Assembly (NCBI RefSeq): GCF_002115825.1
Contig: NZ_JFJZ01000013.1
Span: 1-64,000 of the forward strand
DNA from: Thalassospira sp. MCCC 1A01428
Lineage (GTDB): Bacteria > Pseudomonadota > Alphaproteobacteria > Rhodospirillales > Thalassospiraceae
Length of the DNA: 64,000 bases
Direction: 5' to 3'
The first letter of the stretch is position 1. The number at the start of each line of letters is the position of its first letter. The notes beneath the pieces are model-generated. The model was not told the origin of the DNA. It was given only the letters and a program-made list of their open reading frames with translations, and searched no databases. The position numbers were made by a program, and so were the translations under genes. Below are positions 44,612 to 56,600 of this stretch, piece after piece.

Positions 44612-47600
44612 ATGCGGACAATCCGGGACTGGGTGTCAAACAGGCGCAAGCACGTTCGTGATGTGAAGGTTAGCCATGCTGCCTTGATGGCTGCACCGGT
44701 ACGTAACACGCGGCGTTTGCATGTGGAGCCAATTGAACCCCGTATTCTGTTGTCTGCTGATCCGCTGGATGCAAAATATGCCGATGACATTAGTGATGCC
44801 CTGACCCAGGTTGAGAACCTGCTCGACAATCTTGAAGGGCACGACCTGTTTGCGGACCCGCTGCCAATGGTGTTTGGCACAGACGAAAATTCTGGCGCAG
44901 GTGCGCTTGCGGATCTGAGCGACATTTTCAAACAAAACATTATAGATCCGCTGAGCTCGATCACGCAATATTATGACAATTCGGAATTCGACGACCTTTC
45001 CAATTTAAAGACTGACTGGGAAACTTTCTTTAAACAGTCGGGTTATTACTCAGATGGCGACAGCACCCTGGATATTAGCTATGACGGAGATGGAACTTAC
45101 GCGGTGTCGATGTCGCAGACGATTGACCGTGAATTTACCATTGGCGTGGATGACCCCAACCACGACTACAACATTTCGCTTGATACCAATGGCGAAATGG
45201 AACTGACCTTTGATATCAATTTCACCGTCAAGATTGATAAAAGCGTTGATGAAACATCCGCGATTACATTCAGCCTCGATAGTCTGAGCCTGCAAAGCAC
45301 CGTTGATCAGGATTTGACCGGGCATAAATTGACCCTGGGTATTATCCCGTTAACGGTTGGCGGTGTTGCCAATGATTCAACACAGGGCGGTATCAACTAT
45401 TCCGTTACACTGAATGTTGCCGATAGCGGCCATCTTGATGACCTTACAATGTCGCAATTGTCATCGATTTCAAATTTGTCGAGCGTCCTTACCGTTAGTG
45501 CGCAAAATAATGGCAGCGATAATTCCGTTCTGGCAAGTCTGCCCCTGGCCCTTGAAGGGCCGGCTGCGGGTATTTCAGGTATCGATGTTGGGGATATCCC
45601 CAATATTACGGTGACCGGGCATGTCGTCGGGGTGAATGAAGAAGTCAGTGTTTCGATGAACTCGGAACTGGAACTTCTGTCGAATTTTGATGCCAAGGAT
45701 TTTCTGTCGATCATGACGAACTTTGTCAGTGTTGTTGACAGCATTGACCAAGGGGACGTTCTTGACGTCAGCCTGCCCTTTACCGACGGTTTGACAGTCG
45801 GCGATGCCATTGATCTTGCCGCAAAAATGCAGCACATCATTGATCAATTGGGATCGGAAGTTGGCGTTATCGGCTTTAGCGAAGATCAAAGTGCTTCGGC
45901 CAGCGACGGTAATTCGTCAGTGGAACTGGTGAGCGACGTTATTGATTTTGGCGAAAACCCGTTCCCCGAAAACGGCCTGACCTTTGTTCTGACCCTGGAC
46001 GGTGAAGAAGTAAATATTGCCCTGGGCAATATTGACCCCGACCCCGATGTTACTGGCGATGAACATGCCATTAGCAATATTACCGACCTTGCCACTGCAA
46101 TTGCAGCGGCCCTTTCGACATCGTCGGTCAAGGACCGGGTTACGGTTTCCCAGCGGGACGGCAAGCTGGTATTTGCCGCGACCAAAACCGGCACCGATAC
46201 CCCGGCAAAGCTGGAAGTTGGTAGCCTGGCGGGTAAAACATCCTTTAGTGATATCGTCGAATTTTCCGAACAAACCGGGGCGCTTCTGGGTTTCACCGGC
46301 ACCGCCGCTGAAATGATCCAGGCGCTTGACTTGCGCTTTATCGATGGCTCCCTTGCCATGGATATTTCCTATGGCGATACCCAGACCTATAGCGGGGATG
46401 TCAATTTTGACGCCAGCACAACGCTTGGCGATCTTGATAGCCTGACCGGCAGCGCCGATATGTCGGTGCATTCCGTGATGGGCGTTTCGGCAACGTTGCT
46501 GTTTGACATGCACGGACTGGGCAGCAGTGTCGACTGGAGCGATAGCACCCCGGCGCTGTCCGGTTTGTTTGATGGCAACGGTGTTATAACCGCGGATGAT
46601 GGTCTGGCTGATCTTCAGATCACCATGCGCGATGGCGCCCAATATACCCTTGATGTTGATCCGTCCTGGACCGTCGCCGAACTTGTAAGCGCCCTTGACG
46701 GGCTTGATGACTATCTGCATGTGTCACTCGACACGGATACGTTCCGTATTACCATCGAGGACGCATCTGCAAGTACCAGCGACAATGCGGGCGATTTTGG
46801 CCTGAATCTGGGTCACAATGCCTATAGCGACACCACGTCTTCTACCCCGTCAGCTGTTTTGTCGGGTGCCATTGCCGACGATGCCGATTTTGGGGCTGCC
46901 ACCAGCTTTATTTTGAAAGTTGGCAAGTTTTCGCCCGTCATCGTTAACATCGCAGCAGATGGATCGCGAACAACCGCCGATGACTTTGCCGCAGCCATTA
47001 ATGCGGCTTTGGCGGATATTGACGTTCCCGAAGGGTCGCTTGGTGTTGCCGATAAACATTACAGCGATATCGTCCATGTCACCATTGGCGAGGATGATGG
47101 CAAATCGGTGATGAAAGTGGCGACCACCATCACCAATGTTATTGATGCGGCCACCAAGAAAATCAGCGAACGTAACTTGCTCAATTCGTCCTTGCGAATG
47201 GATGCTGTTGATCTTTCGGTGACCTCGATTAATGATTCGCTGGTTGGTCTTAATCTGGGTATCGAAGGCAGCAATCAGGCAAATTCGGCTGAAACTGTTT
47301 CGCGTATCACCAGTTCTGCCCTTCATGGCGATAGCTATGCCAACCATCTTGGCATTCAGGATTTCAATGCCGCTGTCAATGTTGAGCTTGCCATTTCAAA
47401 TCTTGATGCGACCGGCCGTGTCGGGCTGATTGATTTTACCGCCGATGGCAGTGGGTTTGTCTCGCTTAATTCGGTTGTCTCGCTGCATAATACTTATGCT
47501 GAATCCGATTCAGAAACACCGCATACCACAACGGCGCGGGATGTATTGGCAACGGCGTATGGCAATGATGACAGTGCAATTTCCGACATTGTTGATGTTC

Positions 47601-50600
47601 AGTACAGTTCGGGCCACGGTGATCAGCCTTATGCGCAGTTAACCCTTACCAATGTTGCCATTTCCGGCGATGTCCTTGATGACATTGATGTTGGCAATAT
47701 CACCATCACGCTAAGCGACCTTGATACCATTGGTGATCTGCAAAACCTGACACCGACGGTTAATCTGGGTGGTTTGGCAGACGGCAGCGTTTCTGCCCTT
47801 GCCGATTTGAACATCGACAATATTCTGGCGGGTCTTCAAACCGCACTTGAATATATCAATGGTCAGTATTCGGGTTCTATTCTGGCAAAAGACCTGCCAC
47901 TGCTTGGTATGAGCGCTACCGACCTGCTTGATTTTGCCGGTGATATTAAAGCCCACCTTCTTGCGTTCAAAAACAACCCGGCATCCGGCCTTGGTGACCT
48001 TGAATCCGCGTTGAAAACAGCATTTGGCATGGATGCCAATAGTAATGGCATTGATGTTCATCTGACCGATGATGCTACGGCGTTGATGATTGATATCAAC
48101 TACAGCCCGGCCACTGTCAGCAGTTCAGAATCGTTAAACCTTGCCATTGGTGACCTTGCCAGTCAGGCCGGGGACGACGCAGTTAAAAACCTGCTGGGCG
48201 GGCTTTCCGACATTGTTGATGTCAATGGAACCGGCCTTGTTGATGTTACGGCAGCGGCAACTGTCGGGCTGACCCTTGGCTTTCGGTTGGCTCAGCCTGA
48301 AAACAGCACCCCCGCCACCGGCAGTACGGCCGTGGGCAATATCAATGGCGGGCAGGGAATTGGCACCAACGCGTCAAGCAAGACCGATCTTTCGGTCACG
48401 TTGGCAAATGCTGAAAAATTTGAAGTTGACCTGGATGCTCTGGTAAAAACCGGTGCGACGGTTTCTGACATTCTTGCCGGCATCAAGCAGGCGGCGAATG
48501 ATGCCGGTGTTTCAGACAGTGAACTGACCATTGATATTGACGAAAATGGCCGTCTGGTCTTTACCGATCTGACTACGGCAGATGTATCGTCTATCCCGAC
48601 TGGCCTGGACGGGCTTGGCATGGATGGTGGTGATGTTGCATCGGTGATTTCAGGGTCATTGGGGAATGATTTTGATACGACGGGTGCCTTTGAGTTTGCC
48701 GTGTCTGTAAACGGTGCCGGGGCCGTTACTGTGCATCTTGATGCCGACGAAACCCGCACGACCGAAGCCGCCTTTGAAAAAGCCCTCCAGAATGCATTGG
48801 CTCAAACCTTTGTCAGTACCGGCGATATGTCGGGGATTGAGGGCTCGGTGCCGGTTTATGCTGCACTTGGCAATCTGGTTTCGGTTTCGATCGATGGTTC
48901 CCATAATATTTCCTTTAGTGCCGATACCAATGTTCTGGGTGGATCGGCGACTTTGCAACTGTCGGATGTCGCGGCCAGCAGCGCCGAGCCGGGCCTGATC
49001 ATTAAATCCATTAATGGTTCAACCGCTGCTGAAGACCTGGGTATTGCAGGTACGCAATCCACTGTGGTGGATGGCCAACGTGTATTGACCGGCGCCCGCC
49101 TTTATGCCGATAGCACCAACGAGCGCTTCTTCCTCGATACCTCTAAAACCGGTGTCAGCCTTGATATTTCAGTTTCGGCCGAAAACCTGACATTCAACAC
49201 CAATTTCGGGGCGACTACCGGCAAGGTTGAGGGCGGATCGGTTGCATTGGGGGGGCTTTCAGGCAGTGCTGTGGCGGGTGAAGACGGTTTTGCCGTTTCG
49301 GGCCCGGCGCATCTCAAACTTTCGCTGAATGATCAATATAACGGTTCAGATGCCGATGAGCGTTTGTATTTCAGTGAACTTGATAGCAACGATATTTCCA
49401 ATATCGTAAATGTTGATTCTGACGTTGCCGTAAAGGCCGACTTGCCGCTAACCATTGGCGGGGTAGAATTTAACCCGGGTGTCGGCGTTGAAATCAGCGA
49501 TTATTTTGGTGACGGGAAAACCATTTCGGTTTCCAGTGCCGATATTGCCGATAGTCTGAATGCTGAAAGCATTCTTAATAGCCCCGGTTTGCTTCTTAAC
49601 GGTCTTGATTATTTCCTAAGCCAGCTTGAAGGGCAGCTCGAAAGTCGCCTGCTTGAACTTGACCTGCCCTTTATTGGCGATGCGCTTGGCGTGGCTGCTG
49701 ATTATTTTGAAGACCTGCATGAAGGCCTGATCGACGCAATCTCGGAAGCCATTCAGGATTTCCAGGATGATAATCCGGGGCTTGTTGTGCCGACGACAAC
49801 GGTTGTTGAAACAGCGCTTGAAAATATGCTCAAGCAGATCGGCGCTGTTGATGGTTCGGATCATAACAAGGATGTCGACGTTATTGCCACCTATGATGCT
49901 GACAGTGACGAGGTGCGCTTTTCAACCGACATTCACTGGGACTTCTATAATCAGGATATAAGCCTTGCCGAAGATTTGGGCATTGCCGGACTTGGGCTGG
50001 ATGTCTCAAGCGGGATGGTCAACCTTGAACTGGGCATGGATTTTGATTTTGATTTCGGTATCAATGCGGCTCAGGGTTTCTTCGTTGAAACCGGTGCCAT
50101 TGACGAACTGGTTCTGTCGTTTAATCTTGATTTCGCAGGGCTTGATGCAGAAGGCCGTCAGGGCATTCTGAACTCGGATATTACCGACAAGGCGTCAGCC
50201 TTTGCCGGTACGGTCACTTTTGATATTAATCCGGACCAGGGCAGCACGACTGGCAACGATATTGATGTCAACGACCGGACACAGGATGGCCGTCTGACAT
50301 TTGCGGAAGTCCGCAGTGTTGACCATTTGTTTGCATCAACACTCGATGCTGAAGGTCAGCTCGACTTCAATGTTCATAGTTCCGCATCCGGTGCTGCTTC
50401 CGGTGTCGGTTTGCCCGAAATTTCGCATGAACTTTATGTCGATTTTGATTTCCATCAGAAGTTTGGCGATGGCACGGAAGCTGTTGCCAATTACGGGAGT
50501 CTGGAATATCGCGATGTAACGATGAATCTGGCCGGGATCATCAATGATATCCTGATGCCGATCTTCGAGACCATCGATGAAATGCTGGACCCGTTGCGCC

Positions 50601-53600
50601 CGCTTGTTGAATTCCTGACCTCACCGATCCCCGGTATTTCCGAGGTTATTGGCAGCATGTCCATTCTCGACATGGCGCGTTCTGTCGGGGCGACCAACGG
50701 TGGCGTATTTGGATTTATTGCAACGCTTGATAACCTGATCGATCTTATTGACCAGGTTAAAAAGTTCCAGTCTGCCAGTGGTGATAATGCTATTGGTGCC
50801 GAATTTGGTACTTTTAAATATGATGGCAATGCGGTCCTGAATAATCCGAATGGCGTTGAAGGTATCAATCTTGCCGATGCCGTTGATTACGATCATTACG
50901 CATTCAGCAATTTTGGTACTGTTAAAACTCAAATGGGCGTTTCTGGCGGGTTACTTGATGATTTGACCAAGGAAACCTGGGTCAACATTTTCTCATTACC
51001 AATTCTGACAGACAACAATCTGCCGCTTAAACTGTTAACCGGCCAGACTGATGCAGTCGAACTGTTCCATTTTGATCTTCCGAAGTTTGATCTCGAATTT
51101 AATCTGAACAAAAGCTGGCCGTATCCGCTTTATCCGCCGCTTTTGATGCTTGAAATCGGCATTGGAACTGACTTTAAAGTAACCTTTGACCTTGCCGGTG
51201 GTTATGACCTGCATGGCCTCGCCGAATTTGTCGATAGTGGCGATCCGATTTCCCTGTTTGACGGTTTCTATATTTCGGACCTGCATCAGGGCAGTAAGGA
51301 TATTCCCGAAGTTGTCGTGAATGGTGAAATCTACGGCTCTGCCAGTGTCAAGTTGAACGCCGGGATTATTTCAGCATCGGGTGGTTTGAAGCTGGCTCTT
51401 GGTACGACGATTTCGTTTGATATCAACGATCCGAACGATGATGGCAAACTGCGTGCATCCGAATTCCTTGGCCTGATGGAAATTTCACCTGAATATCTGT
51501 TTGATATTCATGGTGAACTTTATATCAGGGTTGCAGCAATTGCCGATGTTACGGCACATCTGCTCTTTACGAATGTCACGGTTTTTGAACTTGATATTAC
51601 CATTTTCAAGGCCACCATCTTTACCTGGGATTTGAACCCGCCAAGTGCGCCTGTTCTGGCTAATCTTGATGATAGCGGAACGCTCACAGTTAACATGGGT
51701 ACCCATGCGGGTGATCGTCTGGTTGATAACACCGAGGATGGTGACGAAACCTTCTATCTCAAGCATGTCGGTGGCACCGCCGGTGACGAAAAGATCGAGG
51801 TTTGGTCGTCCCTGTTTAATAATGTTGTCCAGACATTTGACCATGTAAAATCGGTTGTCGCTTTTGGCGGCGCTGGTGACGACAAGATCATTCTTAGCGG
51901 CATTACATCAAGCATGGTGCTTGATGGCGGCGCGGGCAATGACGTTATTCGCCTTGATGGTCAGGGGATCAGCGGCGGCACCATGAGTTCGGGCACGGCT
52001 GTTATTCGCGCAGGTAAGGGCGACGATACGGTTTATGGCGGCTCGGGCAACGACAGCATTTACGGCGATACCGGCAACGACACCATTTATGCCGGGGCCG
52101 GGAATGATTATGTCGATGCAGGTTCGGGTAACGATATTATCCATGGTGGTGCGGGTAACGACATTATTTATGGCGGTTCGGGCAACGACGACATCTTTGG
52201 CGAAGATGGCAAAGATACCCTTTATGGTGACAAAGGTTTCGATCTGATCGTTGGTGGTTTGGGTGACGACGTGTTGCATGGTGGCGACGGCGTCGATCGC
52301 ATGTTTGGCGATGAAACCGGTTCTACTGCCACCAGCTTTACGCTGGAATCCTCATCATCTCAGGGGGGTAATGATACGCTGTATGGCGATGATGGTAATG
52401 ACTATATGTTTGGTGGTGCTGGCACCGATCTGCTGAATGGCGGTGATGGCAACGATATTCTGTTTGGCGATACTGGCACCATCACCTTTGATGCCGACAA
52501 TGGTATGCTCGTTACGGCCAATACCGATGTCGCACCGGGAATTGGCGGCAATGACACCCTTTACGGTGGCGATAACGAAGACATCATCTTTGGCGGTATC
52601 GGTAACGATTATATCGAAGGCGGCAATCATAACGATATTCTGATTGGTGATACCGGCCTGGTTCAGGGTTCTGCGGGGTCAACATCGGGTCAGTATCTTG
52701 TACGTGGTAATAACAGTGCCACGGGTAACGATACAATCAAGGGTGGCAGCGGCAACGATATCCTGATTGGTGGCCTGGGCTCGGATACCCTGTCGGGCGA
52801 AAGTGGTCGCGATGTTGTGGGTGGCGATAATATCAGCCTGCTGCGCAGTCAGACCAGTTTGATCCTTGATGTTATTTCGGTTGAAACCGTCGATGAAGGG
52901 CAAGGCTCTTCCGACATTATCGATGGTGGTGCCGGTACCGATATGTTGCTGGGCGGCGGTGGAACACAATCCCTGTCGGTCAGTAATGGCGGTGACAATG
53001 TTGTCGTGTTTGGTGATTTCATCACTGGTGGCACCGGGTCCGACATTATCCTTGGTGACTACGGCATTATCGAACCTTCAACCGGCCTTGGTGCAACCAT
53101 CACCGGTCGTGATGGCACCAATAGTGGCAACGACCTGATTAATGCCGATAGTGGGTTTGACGTTGTCATTGGTGGTGGTGGCAACGACACCATTGATGGC
53201 GGTGAAGGTAATGATACCCTGCTGGGTGATATTGGCACCGTTACTCGCGACAAGGTTACCCGTATTTCCCGTGCCGAAACCACCAATGAAAATATTGGCG
53301 GCAACGACATTATCAATGGCAAGCTTGGCAACGATGTCATTATGGGCGGCACCGGTTCCGATACCCTGACTGGTGATGATGGCCTTGACGTTATTTTGGG
53401 CGATCTTGGTATCGTGATCCCTGCTAATGGCACCGATGCTGATATTATCGCGCATAACTTTGCCAATGGCGCGGCCGACACCATTTATGGCAATGCAGGT
53501 AACGATATTCTGCTGGGCGGTGGCGGCGATGACAGCATTTATGGGGGTGAAGGCAACAACCACATTGCAGGTGATAATGCCAAAGTCACGCGCAGCGAAT

Positions 53601-56600
53601 TTACCTTGCCCGAGGGCTCGGAAGATCCGCTAAGTGAACTGGCGGCAGATCCTGTTCTGGTTTTTGAAACTGCCGAAGAATCTTCCGGTGGTAACGACAT
53701 TATTGAAACCGGTGCCGGGAATGACGTTATTCTGGGCGGCATTGGTCAGGATACCATCAGCGGCGGCGACGGTAATGATATTATCCTTGGTGATTTGGGG
53801 ATTGTCATTCCGGCTGGCAGTGCTGGGGCCGACGTTATCGCCCGCAATGGCAACCTGGGAGCAAGCACTAATGATGTTATTACCGCAGGTGATGGTAACA
53901 AGATCGTGCTGGGTGGTTCTGGCAATGACACGATCACGATTGGTACAGGCACCGGCAATGGTGCTGGCAATACCAACTATATCTCGGGCGATCTTGCCAA
54001 ACTGAAACGTGATGCCGATGGCAAGCTTGTCAGCTTTGAAACGGTTGAAGAAAGCGTTGGTGGTGATGATACCATCACGACCGGTAGCAGCACGGGCGAT
54101 GACATCATTCTGGGCGGTATTGGTCAGGATACGATTTCGACCGGCTATGGCACCGACATTATCATTGGTGACCTAGGTATTGTCATTCCGGTTGGCAGTG
54201 CAGGCCCGGATGTGATTGCACGCAATGGCACCATCGGTTTGACCAATAACGACACCATTACCACAAGTGACGGTAACAAGATCGTGCTGGGTGGTTCTGG
54301 TAATGACACGATCACGATTGGTACAGGCACCGGCAATGGTGCTGGCAATACCAACTATATCTCGGGTGATCTTGCCGAACTGAAACGTGATGCCGATGGC
54401 AAGCTTGTCAGCTTTGAAACGGTTGAAGAAAACGTTGGTGGTGATGATACCATCACGACCGGTACGGGTGCAGGGATCGACTTTATTCTTGGTGGTGTTG
54501 GACAGGACACTATTGCCAGCGGCAATGGTAACGACACTATTCTGGGTGACCTTGGTATTGTTATTCCGGTCGGGAATGCTGGCCCGGATGTGATTGCGCG
54601 GAACGGTAATATTGGTACAGATACCGACGACATTATTGATGCCGGGAATGGCGATAATGTTGTGTTCGGCGGGTCGGGTAACGACACGATCACCACGGGC
54701 AGCGGCGTAGATTATATTTCGGGCGATCTTGCCGAATTGAAACGCGATATCAACGGCACGCTGGTCAGTTTTGAAACTGTTGAAGAAGCCATCGGCGGCA
54801 ACGACTTTGTCACAGCCGGGGCCGGTGATGACATGATCCTGGGCGGGATTGGCCAGGATAGCATCTTTGGCAATGCCGATAATGACACCATTCTGGGTGA
54901 CCTTGGCATTATTGTACCGATGGGCAGTGCGGGCGCAGATGTGATTGCACGTCATGGCAATATCGGGACCAATACCGATGACATTATTGATGCCGGGAAT
55001 GGCAACAACGTGGTGTTTGGTGGTTCGGGAAGTGACACCATCACGACCGGTACCGGTAGCGATTATATCGCCGGGGACCTTGCCGAACTGACACGCAAGG
55101 CTGATGGCACCCTTGTGATGTTTGAAACGGTTGAAGAAACCATTGGCGGTGCCGACATTATTAACGCCGGGGCTGGCAACGATGCGATCTTTGGTGGTCA
55201 GGGTGGCGATACGATTTCGGCAGGTGCCGGGGATGACGTTGTTCTGGGGGATGCCGGTTATCTCAAGCTGGACAATTCGGAAATCTATGTGATTGCCGAA
55301 AAGAAAAACTGGGATCTTGGCACGCATTATACCCTTGAAACCCGTAATCAGGCAGTCGGCGGGGATGACACTATCCATGGCAACGAAGGCAATGACATTC
55401 TGATTGGCGGTTCGTTTGATGATTATCTTGATGGTGATGCCGGTAATGATGCCATCATCGGTGATCAGGGTGGTGCCACCTATCGGGACGTTACTGACCG
55501 TCTTGAAATTCATACCAAAGAGCTGCTTGCCGAAAATAACGGCAATGACATCCTTTATGGTGATGAGGGCAATGACGAGCTGATCGGCGGGGCCTATGAA
55601 GATAGCCTGTTTGGTGGTGTGGACGACGACATCCTGATTGGTGACGAAGGCGAAGTTTATTATGGCTTTGTCCCGCGTGAACAAGGGAAGGAATATCACG
55701 ACAGCTTGCCGCGGATGGCACGCTCAACTGAGTCTTTCACCGGTCGTCAGGATACACTGGATTCAGGTTCGGGTGTCGACTTCATCCTTGGTGGTGAACA
55801 ACCCAACTTTATTGTGGCTGACGCGGCCCTTGATCTGGTTCAGATTGAAAATGGCGAATTCCGGATAGATGAAACCCGTAATTCCAAAACCGAGTTCCCG
55901 GCCTTCCAGGGCGACCCGATTTTGCAGCCACAAGCAGCATATTTTGCCAGCATTGATGAACGCAGCCCGATCTTGCAATCGATCACCAGTACAACGTCGT
56001 CGGGCTCAGGTTCATCTTCGTCGCACAGCACATCGGCACCAGGCAGCTTCCTGACGGGGGGCGGAGCCTCCGGTTTTGCGGGCGTCTTGTCTGCGACCGG
56101 GCAAAGTGGTGACGGTATCGGTGGCAATGGTGCCGGCTCGCTTTCGCTTGCTGGTGGCACGAATGCCATTTTGGGCGGGGTTGGGTCTGTTCATCAAACA
56201 AATGATGGCAGCATTGCCGGGTTCATTGAAGCCGCCACAATCCTGTCAACAAGCGATCAAAGCGCGTTGTCATCGGCGAATGGTACCGGGAACAATGGTC
56301 TCGGTCTTTCGACACCTTCGGTTTCGTTCGGTGCCCAGGTTAATACGCCGCAAGGGGCCAACGACCTGCCTTCCGCAGGGCAAAATACCAACCCGGCTGG
56401 CCCGCAAGCGCCAGGTGCGCAAGGACCGGCGGGGAATGCCGCACCCGATGCGACTGGCGAAACCCCGGCCAATCCGCCAGCACAAGGAACTGACGGAAAT
56501 GATACCAGCGAGCAGGATGCCGAACCGGAAGATGGCGCGTTCCTGTGGCTGGATGAAAATGGCCGTTATGTAGATTTTGCCGCCCTGGCACCGTCAGGTG

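Noticed and set aside
54173-55699. 508-codon minus-strand frame opposite the RTX repeats
   Set aside because: The frame mirrors the GGxGxD repeat codons; the composition is an artefact of the repeats and there is no ribosome site or family match.
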